Below, piece by piece: positions 15,768-24,680 of a stretch of DNA of 64,000 bases. The position numbers were made by a program, and so were the translations under genes. The stretch is from Deltaproteobacteria bacterium (lineage in GTDB: Bacteria > Myxococcota_A > UBA796 > GCA-2862545). The DNA is taken from assembly GCA_006226595.1 (NCBI GenBank), contig SBGP01000110.1, forward strand, positions 1-64,000, written 5' to 3'. The notes under the pieces were generated by a model. It saw nothing but the letters and a program-made list of their open reading frames with translations, made no database searches and was not told where the DNA came from. Every line of letters starts with the position of its first letter. Positions within the stretch are counted from its first letter, which is position 1.

Positions 15768-16765
15768 CACAGCAGCGACCCCTGTGGGTTGTCGTCGGGA
15801 AGGCCCAGGTGCTCGCGTCCGCGCGGGGTGACCACGCGCCCACGGGGGGTGCGCTTGAGTAGGCCGCGCTGGATGAGGTAGGGCTCGTAGGTGTCCTCGA
15901 TGGTGTCCGAGGACTCGCCGATCGCGGCGGCGAGCGTCTGCAGGCCGACCGGGCCGCCTGAGAACACGACCGCGATGGTGTGGAGGATGCGGCGGTCCAT
16001 CTTGTCGAGGCCGGCATGGTCGACCTCGAGGCGCTCGAGGGCCACGCGGGTGATCTCGCCGTCGATGGTGCCATCTCCGTCGACCTCGGCGAAGTCGCGG
16101 ACCCGGCGGAGCAGGCGCAGAGCGATGCGCGGGGTGCCGCGGGCGCGGCTGGCGAGCTCCTTGCGGCCCTCGGGAGTGAGCACGACACCGACGCGCTCGG
16201 CGGCGCGGGCGAGCACCTGCTCGAGCTCGGCGGGCTGGTAGAAGTCGAAGGTCGCGTGGATGCCGAAGCGCGCGCGGAGGGGGGCCGTGAGCAGGCCGCT
16301 GCGCGTGGTCGCGCCGACCAGGGTGAACCGCGGCAGCGGCAGCTTCACCGACTGGGCGCCAGGTCCCGTACCGAGCACGACGTCGATCTCGAAGTCCTCC
16401 ATCGCTGGGTAGAGGATCTCCTCGACCGCGCGGTTCAGGCGGTGGATCTCGTCGATGAACAGGACCTCGTGGTCCTTGAGGTTGGTGAGGATGGCCGCGA
16501 GGTCGCCGCCACGCTCGATGGTCGGGCCCGAGGCGGTGCGCACGTCGGTGCCCATCTCTTCGGCGAGGATGTACGCGAGCGAGGTCTTGCCGAGCCCAGG
16601 TGGTCCGGCGAGAAGCACGTGATCGAGGGACTCGCCGCGGGAGATGGCCGCGCGGATGTACACGCGCAGGTTGTCCACGATGCGGGCCTGGCCGACGAAC
16701 TCGTCGAGGCGTCGCGGGCGGAGGGCGCGGTCCTGGCCGTCATCCGGTTCGTCGAAGATGCTCAT
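15767..16765 (-). CDS. ruvB: Holliday junction branch migration ATPase RuvB
   Basis: AAA+ motor that works with RuvA to drive branch migration. 332 residues. Walker A is GPPGLGKTS (about 54-62), Walker B is LFIDEIHRL, sensor 1 is VGATTRSG, and the arginine finger lies in LRARFGI. The C-terminal winged helix ends [15 protein letters not shown] overlaps the ruvA stop (ATGA), so the ruvC-ruvA-ruvB order is translationally coupled. Confidence 0.98.
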   Translation of the reverse strand: MSIFDEPDDGQDRALRPRRLDEFVGQARIVDNLRVYIRAAISRGESLDHVLLAGPPGLGKTSLAYILAEEMGTDVRTASGPTIERGGDLAAILTNLKDHEVLFIDEIHRLNRAVEEILYPAMEDFEIDVVLGTGPGAQSVKLPLPRFTLVGATTRSGLLTAPLRARFGIHATFDFYQPAELEQVLARAAERVGVVLTPEGRKELASRARGTPRIALRLLRRVRDFAEVDGDGTIDGEITRVALERLEVDHAGLDKMDRRILHTIAVVFSGGPVGLQTLAAAIGESSDTIEDTYEPYLIQRGLLKRTPRGRVVTPRGREHLGLPDDNPQGSLL

Positions 16766-17370
16766 GCGTTCCCGTAGAGGATCTTGAGGGCGGCGCGCAG
16801 GCGTTGGGCAATCGGGGCATCAGGCGACACGCCTTCGTCGAGGAGCTTGCTGCGCACGAGCTCGATCTCGGCCTTCTTGTAGCCGAGACGCTCGAGCGCG
16901 GCCGGCAGCGTGTCGGTCTCGGTGGAGGCCGAGGCCGCTGGAGTCGCTCCGATTGGGGCTCCATGGCGGGTGGGCAGCTTGCCCTTGAGCTCCAGCGCGA
17001 TGCGCTGCGCGGTCTTCTTGCCCACTCCAGGAATGCGGGAGAGGGACTTCACATCATCGCTCTCGACGGCGGTGTGCAGGGCATCGAGCTCGAGGGTGTC
17101 GAGCGCGGCGAGGGCGAGCTTGGGCCCGACCCCGGAGACGGCGATGAGCTGGGTGAACGCCTCGCGGTCGACCTTCGACGGGAAGGCATACAGGGCGATG
17201 GCGTCCTCGCGGACCTGCGTGGACACGTGCACCGTGACGTCTTCGTCCGCGCGAAGCCACGCCTCGAGCGCGTGCACCGGGGAGAACACCTCGTAGCCGA
17301 CGCCGCGGACATCGAGGATGCCGGTGTTGCCGTCGCGCTCGACAAGCGTTCCGGTGAGTCGTCCGATCAT
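16762..17370 (-). CDS. ruvA: Holliday junction branch migration complex subunit RuvA
   Basis: Tetrameric junction-binding partner of RuvB. 202 residues: OB-fold domain I ([20 protein letters not shown]), two helix-hairpin-helix motifs ([14 protein letters not shown] and [23 protein letters not shown]), an Ala/Thr-rich linker about residues 138-152, and a domain III that contacts RuvB ([12 protein letters not shown]). Start ATG overlaps the ruvC stop by four bases. Confidence 0.97.
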   Translation of the reverse strand: MIGRLTGTLVERDGNTGILDVRGVGYEVFSPVHALEAWLRADEDVTVHVSTQVREDAIALYAFPSKVDREAFTQLIAVSGVGPKLALAALDTLELDALHTAVESDDVKSLSRIPGVGKKTAQRIALELKGKLPTRHGAPIGATPAASASTETDTLPAALERLGYKKAEIELVRSKLLDEGVSPDAPIAQRLRAALKILYGNA

Positions 17371-17858
17371 GCGGGCCTCGTGAGCGCCACGCGTCGGGCG
17401 TGGGCGCAGTGGGTGACGGCGATGGCCACGGCATCGCTCGCGTCGAGGGGGCCGGGAATCTCTTCGCCGAGCAGCAGGGTCAGCACCTTGCGTACGGCGT
17501 GCTTGTCGGCCCGGCCGTGCGCGCCGATCGAGCGCTTCACGGTCATCGGGTTGTACGGATGGGCGACGAACCCGGCCTGAGCGGCGGCGAGGATGGCGAC
17601 GCCACGGGCCTGTCCGAGGGTCAGCGCGCTGGCGCTGGACTTGTGCTTGAACACCGCCTCGATGGCCACGGCATCGAGGGTGTGGCGAGCGAAGACCTCG
17701 GCGAGTCCCTCGTGAATCACCTTGAGGCGCTCGCCCATGTCCCACGCGGCCTGGGTCCGTACGCAGCCCGACTCGATGAGGTGCACGCGCCCGCGGCGCT
17801 TCTCGACGATGCCGAAGCCGGTGACGGTGGAGCCAGGATCGATGCCGAGGACGCGCAT
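17367..17858 (-). CDS. ruvC: Holliday junction resolvase RuvC
   Basis: Endonuclease that resolves Holliday junctions; acts with RuvAB. I choose the ATG at 17858 because MRVLGIDPGS is the family N-terminus; an upstream GTG would add 17 Pro-rich residues. The catalytic acids are visible: Asp in GIDPGST, Glu in AIEAVF, and the Asp pair in LDASDAVAIAVTH. 163 residues, normal length. No purine-rich ribosome site precedes the start (the region is C-rich), so initiation may be weak. First gene of ruvC-ruvA-ruvB-DUF192. Confidence 0.96.
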   Translation of the reverse strand: MRVLGIDPGSTVTGFGIVEKRRGRVHLIESGCVRTQAAWDMGERLKVIHEGLAEVFARHTLDAVAIEAVFKHKSSASALTLGQARGVAILAAAQAGFVAHPYNPMTVKRSIGAHGRADKHAVRKVLTLLLGEEIPGPLDASDAVAIAVTHCAHARRVALTRPA

Positions 17859-17899
17859 GGGGAGGCGGGGAGGGAGGGGAGGGGGGTGCAGGCGTTCAG

Positions 17900-17928
17900 T
17901 GTATAGCACCCGGAACCGGGCGACCCAA
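17900..17928 (-). promoter_or_regulatory. candidate -35/-10 promoter of the ruv operon
   Basis: Read on the minus strand: TTGGGT (17928-17923), 17 bases, then TATACA (17905-17900). Spacing is ideal for the housekeeping sigma factor. The -10 ends 41 bases upstream of the ruvC ATG. Confidence 0.45.
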
Positions 17929-17994
17929 CCGCGAACACGCGGGGCTTGGACGGGTTGGAATCGGCCTCGTCGATTTTCGTCGATCCAGGCGTTT

Positions 17995-18061
17995 GGGGTC
18001 TGACCCTGGAGGGGGGTCTGACCCCAGGGAGGGGTCAGACCCCCCTCCAGGGTCAGACCCC
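17995..18061. repeat. perfect 31-bp inverted repeat with 5-base loop
   Basis: Left arm 17995-18025 and right arm 18031-18061 are exact reverse complements, separated by AGGGA. Each arm holds two units of the near-palindrome GGGGTCTGACCC(C), so the whole is four copies of a 12-13 base word in a symmetrical array. It lies in the 326-base gap between the LpxC-like gene stop (18185) and ruvC. The rest of that gap (17929-17994 and 18062-18184) shows only an 8-base direct repeat TCGTCGAT near 17968 and nothing coding. It could act as a strong hairpin terminator for the upstream minus-strand operon or be a REP-like mobile repeat. Confidence 0.9.
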
Positions 18062-18184
18062 TTCAGAATGGCTTGCTCTGCGGTTCCGCACCGAAACGTC
18101 ATCAGGCGGTCGGCCCGCTCCAGCCGTCTTCTTGCGGGATGAAACCGCCGAGATCCGCGCGGCGAGGCACGCGAATTGCAGCCG

Positions 18185-18928
18185 CTACTCGGCGGTGCGA
18201 ACCACGCGGGCGAGCGGCTCGAGGTCGGCGCCGACCAGCTCCAGTCGCGCAGACACACCGGCCACCGCCAGTCCCGCGAGCGCACACACCATGTGCCAGC
18301 GCAAGCCCTCGTCGGGGCACGCGAGCTCCGCGGCCGAAGTGGCGCAGTTCTCGGGACCGAGGCCCAGCCATCGGCCCTCGGCATGTGCGTCTTCGAGGTC
18401 GAAGTGCACACGCCGCGCCGAGCCGAGCTCGGCAGCGAGCAGGGCGCCGTCGAGGGGAAGCAGGCCCTCGCCTGTCTTGCCGGGGCCGTCGTCGAGGCGA
18501 ACCGCCACCGCGGCTTCCGCGGGCACGAGTGCCGCGTAGCCCTCGTCTCCGCTCACGAAGCGTGCCTCGTCGAGCGCTGGCGCCGTCCACGCCGGGCCCT
18601 CGGTGGTACGAAGTCGCTGGAGCCAGGTGCCCAGCGTGCTCACAGGGATCTCCCCGCCGATGACGTCAATGCGCGCGTCGGTGATGCCAGCGACGAGCAG
18701 GGCCGCGAGCAGGGCCTCGACCCCGGCGACCTCCGAGGTCTCGCCGTAGAACACGAGTCCGTCGCCACCCTCGAGGTTCTCGCCGACCGCGGCAATCGCC
18801 TCGTCCTCCGTGCGGAACACGAGTCCACTCCCGAACGGCGCCGGGTGCACGGCCGCGGAGCACGCGCGCCCCTCGTGCGGACCGATGCCCTCGAGCACCA
18901 CCGGCTCGGTCACGGTCGCGCGGCTCAC
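18185..18928 (-). CDS. LpxC-like protein lacking zinc ligands (probable pseudoenzyme)
   Basis: 247 residues, shorter than the roughly 300 of LpxC. It aligns by eye with UDP-3-O-acyl-GlcNAc deacetylase: GIGPHEGRACSAAVHPAPFGSGLVF for GVGLHTG..RPAP..GVIY, then GVEALLAALLVAGITDARIDV..GEIPV, then EGLRWHMVCALAGLAVAG. The zinc ligands are gone: A72 replaces the first His, W211 the second, C215 the Asp. The general-base His of the SGH motif is also lost (VGADLE). E71 and H18 remain. It should not deacetylate lipid A precursor; binding or scaffolding is more likely. GTG start overlaps the TPR gene stop by four bases. Confidence 0.8.
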   Translation of the reverse strand: MSRATVTEPVVLEGIGPHEGRACSAAVHPAPFGSGLVFRTEDEAIAAVGENLEGGDGLVFYGETSEVAGVEALLAALLVAGITDARIDVIGGEIPVSTLGTWLQRLRTTEGPAWTAPALDEARFVSGDEGYAALVPAEAAVAVRLDDGPGKTGEGLLPLDGALLAAELGSARRVHFDLEDAHAEGRWLGLGPENCATSAAELACPDEGLRWHMVCALAGLAVAGVSARLELVGADLEPLARVVRTAE

Positions 18929-20340
18929 TGGTGTTGCTCCAGCATCGTCGCCGCTTCCTTGAACACGGGGTTGCCGGTGCGGCGGCCCACATCCTCGAGC
19001 AGCTTGGCCGCGTCCTTGAGGCGACCGGCGTCCTTGGCCGCGCCCACGAAGGCGAGGACCACGCGCGCATCGGGCATGCGCTGCACCGCGTCCGCCATCA
19101 GGTCGTAGGTGGCCTGCGCGTCCTCGGCCGAGAGCACCTGCCCATACGTGAGCAGCGCGCGCAGGTCGTAGGGGTGGGTTTCCACGGCGTCCTTGAGGCG
19201 AGCGCGCGCCGCGTCCATCTCCCCCGTCTGCGCCTCGGCGATGGCGGTGGCGACCTGCAGGCTCGCATCCACCGCGCGTCCCTCGACCGCCGCCTTCAGG
19301 TGCGGCTTGGCCGCCGCCGGGTCGGGGTCGAGGAGGATGAGCCCGAGGGCCGCATGCGCCTCGATGTTGTCCGGGTCGATGGACAGCGCCTTCTCGGCGT
19401 CGGCGCGGGCGCCCTTCAGGTCGTTGCGGGCGGCGTGGGCCGCGGAGCGCTCGACCCACAGCAGCGCGCACTTCGGGTATCCGGCAATCAGCGTGCTCCA
19501 CGCCTCGACGCGCCCACCCTCGCGGGCTTCTTCGGCGAGGTTGAAGCCCGAGGCGTCGAGGACCCCGTCCTGCTGGGCCTTGGCGTACATCATCCACCGC
19601 CGCGCGTCCGGGTCGAGCGGGTTGATCTCCAGCGCCGCACGAGCCGCGCGCTGCGCCTCCTTGCCTTTGCCCAGGGTCAGGTAGTGCCGGGCCAGGGCTG
19701 CGCGAAGGCGGGGGTCGGTGGGCGCGGCAGCCACGCCCTTCTCGAGGGTCTCGCCCGCGTGCTTCGGGTCCAGGGTGGCGACGGCCACGTAGTTGTCGCC
19801 GCGGGCTGGCACCTTCTTGATCGCGCGGCGTCCGACCTCGAGGGCCGCGTCCAGCTTGTTCTGGACCATGAGCACGGCACCGAGCCCCGACCAGGCATCG
19901 GCCAGCGTGTCGTTGGCGGACAGCGCGGTGCGGTAGGAGGCCTCGGCGGCGGCGAGGTCTCCGCGTGCGCGCTGCAGGTGGCCCAGCGCGGTGAGGGCGC
20001 GTGCATGGCCGGGGTCGAGCTTGAGTGCGGCGCGCAGCCCGTCTTCCATGCGGTCGGGCGTCGCACCCGCGAGTCCGCGGAGGTAGTGCGCGTCGGCGTC
20101 GCTCGAGGCGGCGGGGGCCAGGCCCGCGTAGATCGGGTCCACCGCGGCCGCCATACCTAGCGCGCGCATCACCCCGATGTAGCGCTCCTGCTTGTCCAGG
20201 TCCTCGGGAGCGGCCACGGCCTGGGCCTCGGCGAGGGGTGCGGCATCCGCGTACCTTCCCGCGAGGACCAGGTCTTCCACGCTCTCGGCGGCGAAGGACG
20301 GGGACACGAGCAGGGTCAGGAGCAGGAGCAGGGCGCGCAC
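18925..20340 (-). CDS. exported TPR protein, 471 aa
   Basis: A cleavable signal (MRALLLLLTLLVSPSFAAES) sends it to the periplasm. The rest is almost entirely alpha-helical tetratricopeptide repeats, for example ARALTALGHLQRARGDLAAAEASYRTAL, AWSGLGAVLMVQNKLDAALEV, EAHAALGLILLDP and ARVVLAFVGAAKDAGRLKDAA; I count about ten. Such proteins are assembly scaffolds. It is translationally coupled (GTGA) to the LpxC-like gene, so the two products probably act together even though that partner lacks a signal peptide. It is divergent from the PEGA-domain gene at 20419. Confidence 0.85.
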   Translation of the reverse strand: MRALLLLLTLLVSPSFAAESVEDLVLAGRYADAAPLAEAQAVAAPEDLDKQERYIGVMRALGMAAAVDPIYAGLAPAASSDADAHYLRGLAGATPDRMEDGLRAALKLDPGHARALTALGHLQRARGDLAAAEASYRTALSANDTLADAWSGLGAVLMVQNKLDAALEVGRRAIKKVPARGDNYVAVATLDPKHAGETLEKGVAAAPTDPRLRAALARHYLTLGKGKEAQRAARAALEINPLDPDARRWMMYAKAQQDGVLDASGFNLAEEAREGGRVEAWSTLIAGYPKCALLWVERSAAHAARNDLKGARADAEKALSIDPDNIEAHAALGLILLDPDPAAAKPHLKAAVEGRAVDASLQVATAIAEAQTGEMDAARARLKDAVETHPYDLRALLTYGQVLSAEDAQATYDLMADAVQRMPDARVVLAFVGAAKDAGRLKDAAKLLEDVGRRTGNPVFKEAATMLEQHQ

Positions 20341-20418
20341 GGGTTCTCCGGAAGGGCAGCAGCCAGGTGTAGCCCGGTGGTATGGTGGCTAACGCCTGAC
20401 CGGGAGAGTCTCGTCCAC

Positions 20419-21693
20419 ATGCTTCGTTACGCGCTGTCCGGCACCCTCCTGCTGTCCTCCGCTGCATCCGCGGGACCCACCATCGCGGTCGTCGGCCTGC
20501 ACCAGGAAGAGCTCGACCTCGACGCCCAGAAGGCGGCTGCGGCCAAGATCGTCGCGGCCATCGACGGCACCGGCAACTTCGACGCCCTGTCGCCCGAAGA
20601 GATCGCGGCGAGCCTCGACGGTCGCGAAGAGCTCGTGCTCACCGATGCCTTCCTCGCGCACGGGCGCAAGCTGCTCGCCGACGGACGCCTCCAGTTCCAG
20701 CAGGCCGAGCCCGACTTCGCGATTCCCGTACTCGAGAGCGCGGTCAAGGAGCTGGCCGCGGCGCAGCCGTACACGCCGACCCAGAAGGAATACTGGGAAG
20801 CGCTCGTGTACCTCGGTGCCTCCCAGAACATGGTCGGCGATCAGGCCGGCACCATGCAGAACTTCTCGGCGGCGGCGGGCATCAACCCCGAGCGTCGGCC
20901 CAGCCCGCGGCAGTTCCCTCCGGACATCATCGAGACCTACGAAGGGCTCGCCGGCGGCATGCAGGACCGCGTCTCGGCGCTCAACATCACCGCCAAGAGC
21001 AAGGACTCGCAGGTGTGGGTCGACGGCGTACCCCGCGGCAAGGCCCCGCTCACCGTCGAGGTCCTGCCCGGCGAACACCACGTGCTCGTGCGCACGCCCT
21101 ACGGCACCAGCGGCTACGAGCGCATCGCCATCGGCCCGAAGTCATCGAAAGACGTCGAGATCGTGCTCCAGAAGACGCGTCTCGGCATCACCGCCGACTC
21201 GAAGTTCGTGCGCACCCGCGAGACCGCGGCGCTGTACGAGGCCCTCTCCGATCACGTGAAGGAGGCCGACTACTGGCTCGTCACGGGTGAGTGGCAGGAG
21301 GCCATCTACGCGGCGCTGTACTCGCCGGCGGCCGACAGCTGGTCCGAGTACGTACGCGTGCCGCTCATGGAAGCGGGCGACGACGAGACCGTCGAGGCGC
21401 TCGACGAGCTGCTCGCGATGATCGACAACGGCGGCTCGCTCAAGCGCGACGCCTTCGCCGAGTCCGCGATTCCCCTCGACCGCAGCGCCAACGAGCTGCT
21501 TGCCGACCTGCTGGTGCAGGCCGAAGTCCCGGTCGACACCAACGCGGCCGTCGACGACAAGAAGAAGTTCCCGGTGTGGGTGATCCCGGTGGCCGTCGGT
21601 GGCGCCGCGGCGCTCGGTGGCGGCGGCTACGGCATCTACCGTGTCGCCACCCACGACCCGAACCAGGGCCGCATCGTCATCCAAGGCCAGTAG
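20419..21693 (+). CDS. exported PEGA-domain protein, single C-terminal membrane segment
   Basis: 424 residues. ATG at 20419 with GGGAGAG upstream gives signal MLRYALSGTLLLSSAASAG; an ATG at 20377 would bury it. Residues 20-190 include a helical domain with an N-terminal TIAVVGL strand. A PEGA domain follows at about residues 190-250 (VWVDGVPRGKAPLTVEVLPGEHHVLVRT), a surface beta-domain common in myxobacterial envelope and kinase proteins. Near the end KKKFPVWVIPVAVGGAAALGGGGYGIY looks like a membrane anchor with a short tail. Role unknown. A hairpin at 21705 follows. Confidence 0.85.
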   Translation: MLRYALSGTLLLSSAASAGPTIAVVGLHQEELDLDAQKAAAAKIVAAIDGTGNFDALSPEEIAASLDGREELVLTDAFLAHGRKLLADGRLQFQQAEPDFAIPVLESAVKELAAAQPYTPTQKEYWEALVYLGASQNMVGDQAGTMQNFSAAAGINPERRPSPRQFPPDIIETYEGLAGGMQDRVSALNITAKSKDSQVWVDGVPRGKAPLTVEVLPGEHHVLVRTPYGTSGYERIAIGPKSSKDVEIVLQKTRLGITADSKFVRTRETAALYEALSDHVKEADYWLVTGEWQEAIYAALYSPAADSWSEYVRVPLMEAGDDETVEALDELLAMIDNGGSLKRDAFAESAIPLDRSANELLADLLVQAEVPVDTNAAVDDKKKFPVWVIPVAVGGAAALGGGGYGIYRVATHDPNQGRIVIQGQ

Positions 21694-21704
21694 GCCTGAG
21701 CCAA

Positions 21705-21737
21705 CGAGCCCGCTCACCGGGAAGGTGCGCGGGCTCG
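21705..21737. terminator. hairpin between convergent genes
   Basis: Nine-base stem CGAGCCCGC/GCGGGCTCG, one mismatch, a further CACC/GGTG stem and loop GGGAA. It sits between the stops at 21693 and 21756, so could end transcription both ways. No T-run follows. Confidence 0.55.
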
Positions 21738-21755
21738 CGTGTCGCGACGGTCGTG

Positions 21756-22391
21756 CTACTCGCTGGCGGGCGCGGTCCAGCCGCCCTCGTAGACCTTGTC
21801 GCCATCGGGATGCGGCGCCGTGATCTTCCACGTGCAGGTCTCGGAGCTGCCGCCGTCGTGCGGGCTCTTGATCTTGCGCAGGGGCACCAGGCGGTAGCCG
21901 CGGCTCTCGCCCGCGTACACCACGTCGTACTCGCGGGACGAGGTCTTGGTCGAGGTCGACGAGCCGGACTCGCTCTTCTTCTCGTACGTGCACTCGTAGT
22001 CGACCTTGACCTTCCAGGTGCCCTTGTCGCCGGTCTTGGGAACCCGCAGCTCGGCCTGGAGGATGTAGTCGCCGGGGGCGAGCTCGCCGCCGTCCATGCC
22101 GATGAACGTCCCGCACGCCTCCTTGCCCTCACACAGGCCGATGCCCTCGGGGGTGAACGGGCGCACACCCTCGCGGATGTCGGTGATCAGGGGCGAGAGC
22201 AGGTCGTTCTCGAACGCGGTCATCTTCATGCCGCCGCTCGCGGGCGCCGGGGCGGCCTCTTCGGCGGCCTCCTCGACATCGGGCTGGGCGTCGCCGTCAC
22301 CCGCGCAGATCTCGGCGCAGGACTCGGCAGTGGGCGGGCTTCCGCATGCCGTGAACAGGGCGATGGCAGCGGTGATGGCGAACAGTCGCAT
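21756..22391 (-). CDS. lipoprotein of unknown function, 211 aa
   Basis: Signal MRLFAITAAIALFTACGS with lipobox FTAC. An acidic Ala/Glu-rich linker (residues 36-55) precedes a globular part with a CEGKEACGTF cysteine pair, a beta-rich segment YILQAELRVPKTGDKGTWKVKVDYECTY and a Ser/Thr-rich SESGSSTSTKTSS loop. GGAGG precedes the ATG by six bases. I do not recognise the domain. It faces the PEGA gene tail to tail and is divergent from the methyltransferase at 22471. Confidence 0.8.
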   Translation of the reverse strand: MRLFAITAAIALFTACGSPPTAESCAEICAGDGDAQPDVEEAAEEAAPAPASGGMKMTAFENDLLSPLITDIREGVRPFTPEGIGLCEGKEACGTFIGMDGGELAPGDYILQAELRVPKTGDKGTWKVKVDYECTYEKKSESGSSTSTKTSSREYDVVYAGESRGYRLVPLRKIKSPHDGGSSETCTWKITAPHPDGDKVYEGGWTAPASE

Positions 22392-22470
22392 GAGAACCTC
22401 CGAACTCTTGGCGCGCAGCCTACCGCGTGGGACCGGGCGCGTGGGAGCGAGATCGGATAGCCGCCCGCGC

Positions 22471-23397
22471 ATGACTCTCGCCCGCGCCACCTTCCTCGAC
22501 GGCACCCCGGTCGATCTTCCCGGCACGGCCCCGTTCGCCGCCGAAGATCTCGAGCCGTTGTTCCGTCGCCGCTTCCTGCTGCCCGCGCAAGATCGCTTTG
22601 TGCTCGGGGACGGGGACGATGCGCACGCGTACCTCGACGCCGCCAAGGGCGCGTGGGCCAGCGAAGCCGACTGGATGGACTTCCTCGACCTCGACAGTCC
22701 CGCCTACGACCTGAAGCTCGCCGAGCGAGACCTCTACCTCTCGCACTGGGACGCGTTCACGGGCGAGGCCGAGCGCGTGCTCGACGTGGGCTGCGGCATC
22801 GGTCGGTTCACCGCCGAGTTCCTCGACCGCGGGGCGACGGTGTACGGGGTCGACGCCGACCTCGAGTCCCTCGTCCGCTGTGCGTGGCATTCGGCCCGTC
22901 GCCCCGGGCACATCGACCTGTCGTGGTCGAGCGTGCATAAGCTGCCAGACGTCCAGGTCGACCTCGCCATCGCCTGTGAGGTGCTGTGCTATGTGCCCGA
23001 CCTCGACGGTGCCGTGGCCCACCTCGCCTCCCGCGTTCGCTCCGGCGGCGTGCTGCTGATCTCGATGGAGGCGCGCTACGGCTGGGCTACTGCCGAGGAC
23101 GCGGCGCCGGGTCAGCTCGCGGCGGCGCTCGCCGACGAGGACATCCTGCTCCCTCAGGACGGGCGTCCCTGGGTGCGCCTGCATGGCTACGACGACGTCG
23201 CCAACCTGCTCAAGCGGCATGGCTTCGACGTCGAGCACCTCATCGCCACCCACTACGTCACCGATGGCCCCCTCGAGCGCGTCGCCCCCGAGGAGATGAG
23301 CTTCGAGACCCTGCGCGATGCGGACGCCGCGGCGCGCAAGCACCCCGTGTGGGCACCACTGAACCGCATCTGGACCGCCGTGGGTCGCAAGCGGTGA
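22471..23397 (+). CDS. class I SAM-dependent methyltransferase
   Basis: 308 residues. The SAM motif is VLDVGCGIGRFTAEFLDRGATVYGVDAD (residues 107-134 approximately), motif II is VDLAIACEVLCYVPDLDGAVAHL, and VRSGGVLLISMEAR is the next strand, as in UbiE/COQ5-like enzymes. The N-terminal 100 residues are unusual and may hold a substrate-recruiting region. The acceptor is not predictable. Its stop overlaps the next gene (GTGA). Confidence 0.88.
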   Translation: MTLARATFLDGTPVDLPGTAPFAAEDLEPLFRRRFLLPAQDRFVLGDGDDAHAYLDAAKGAWASEADWMDFLDLDSPAYDLKLAERDLYLSHWDAFTGEAERVLDVGCGIGRFTAEFLDRGATVYGVDADLESLVRCAWHSARRPGHIDLSWSSVHKLPDVQVDLAIACEVLCYVPDLDGAVAHLASRVRSGGVLLISMEARYGWATAEDAAPGQLAAALADEDILLPQDGRPWVRLHGYDDVANLLKRHGFDVEHLIATHYVTDGPLERVAPEEMSFETLRDADAAARKHPVWAPLNRIWTAVGRKR

Positions 23398-24245
23398 GCT
23401 GGCTCGTGTGGCTGGCGCTGGCGTGGGCGGGACCTGCCGAGCGCCAGCTGGTCGAGCGCTTCGTCGCCGAGGGCGCGGCGCGCGGCATCGACGTCGCCAC
23501 GGACGGCGTGCGCGTGCGCTTCGCCGCATGGCTCGAGCAGTCGGGCTTCTGCCGCGACGAGCGGCGTCCGATCGTGTTCCTCGACCGGCAGATCTGGCGG
23601 GAGCTGGATGCGCCCGCCCGCGAGGCCCTGTTGTTCCACGAGCTCGGACACTGCCTGCTCGATGCCGAACACGACAACCGCGTGCTTCCGACCGGGGAGT
23701 GGGCCAGCTTGATGCGCGGCGGCGAACTGCCCGAGGGCAAGCGGGCGTGGCTGCGCTTCGAGGGCGCGCATCGCGATGCCTACCTCGACGCCTTGTTCGC
23801 GGGGGCCCCGGTGGTGTGGCCAGCCGTCCCGGAGGTCGACGGAAGCGTGCGCGAGGTCGAGGTGCGCGAGAGCGTGGCGGGCGTGGCGGACCTGCAGCCC
23901 GCCGACGGCCTCGTCGAGCTGATCCTCCACACCACGACGCCCTCACAGGGCACGCGCGGGCTGCTATGGCAGGGCACACGCACCGTGTACCTGGGGGTGT
24001 CCGCTGCCGACGGCGTCACCTTCGGGGACCTGGCCGGGGCCCGTCCGTGGGGCAACGTGCCGGGGGAGGCGTCGAGGCTGTGGATACGCGTCGCGGACGG
24101 CAGGTTGTGGTTGGGCGCGGACGACGACCTGCACCTGGTCGTGCCACTGGACGAGGTCGGAGAGGCCGCGCGTGCCGGCGCGTACCAGGCCTCTGGCGCT
24201 GGGCGCTCGTCGCGTGCGCGCCTCGAGTGGCGCACCGCTCCCTGA
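23394..24245 (+). CDS. exported HELGH metallopeptidase-like protein
   Basis: 283 residues. The N-terminus MSWLVWLALAWAGPAE is a short signal sequence. ALLFHELGHCLLDAEHDN, at about residue 80, is a zinc HExxH motif with the extra His of HExxHxxxxxH placed two residues further than usual (HELGHCLLDAEH, spacing of metzincin-like proteins). The second half is beta-rich with no recognised domain. GTG start overlaps the methyltransferase stop. It converges on the lipoprotein at 24247 with one base between. Confidence 0.78.
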   Translation: MSWLVWLALAWAGPAERQLVERFVAEGAARGIDVATDGVRVRFAAWLEQSGFCRDERRPIVFLDRQIWRELDAPAREALLFHELGHCLLDAEHDNRVLPTGEWASLMRGGELPEGKRAWLRFEGAHRDAYLDALFAGAPVVWPAVPEVDGSVREVEVRESVAGVADLQPADGLVELILHTTTPSQGTRGLLWQGTRTVYLGVSAADGVTFGDLAGARPWGNVPGEASRLWIRVADGRLWLGADDDLHLVVPLDEVGEAARAGAYQASGAGRSSRARLEWRTAP

Positions 24246-24246
24246 C

Positions 24247-24639
24247 CTACTCGGGGTGGATGTCCTGCCAGTTCGCGTCGTGGTGTGCGGGGTCCACGAA
24301 GAAGAACTGGGCCGGCTGCACGGTGCCGCTGCAGGCCGTGGTGGTCATCAGCGTGACCTCGCCGTCGGGGGCCAGTGTCCACGCGACCTGCTGCTCCTCG
24401 ATGCTCTCACTCACGGTCTCCGCGCCCGAGACGACCAGGGCTTCGACGAAGCGGAAGGCGTCCGGCGAGCGCGGGGTGAGCACGATCTCCAGCTGGGCGT
24501 CCACGAGGCGGGCTTCGCCCTCGGCACCTGGATTCTGGCGACAGCCCGTCGGCGACACGTCCGTGTCGCGACCGAAGAGGTCCGGGTTCAGGTTGCCGCC
24601 GCCCGTGCAGCCGATCAGCAGGAAGAGGAACAAGCGCAT
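24247..24639 (-). CDS. small lipoprotein, 130 aa
   Basis: Signal MRLFLFLLIGCTGGG with lipobox LIGC. Mature part about 118 residues, beta-rich, with a cysteine in TGCRQ and another in TACSGT that may pair. ATG at 24639. The sequence has no recognised family. It follows the YebC gene on the same strand after 41 bases. Confidence 0.75.
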   Translation of the reverse strand: MRLFLFLLIGCTGGGNLNPDLFGRDTDVSPTGCRQNPGAEGEARLVDAQLEIVLTPRSPDAFRFVEALVVSGAETVSESIEEQQVAWTLAPDGEVTLMTTTACSGTVQPAQFFFVDPAHHDANWQDIHPE

Positions 24640-24680
24640 GCCGCAGCATAGCGCCGGCCTTGGCTCACCCGCAGTCTCGA

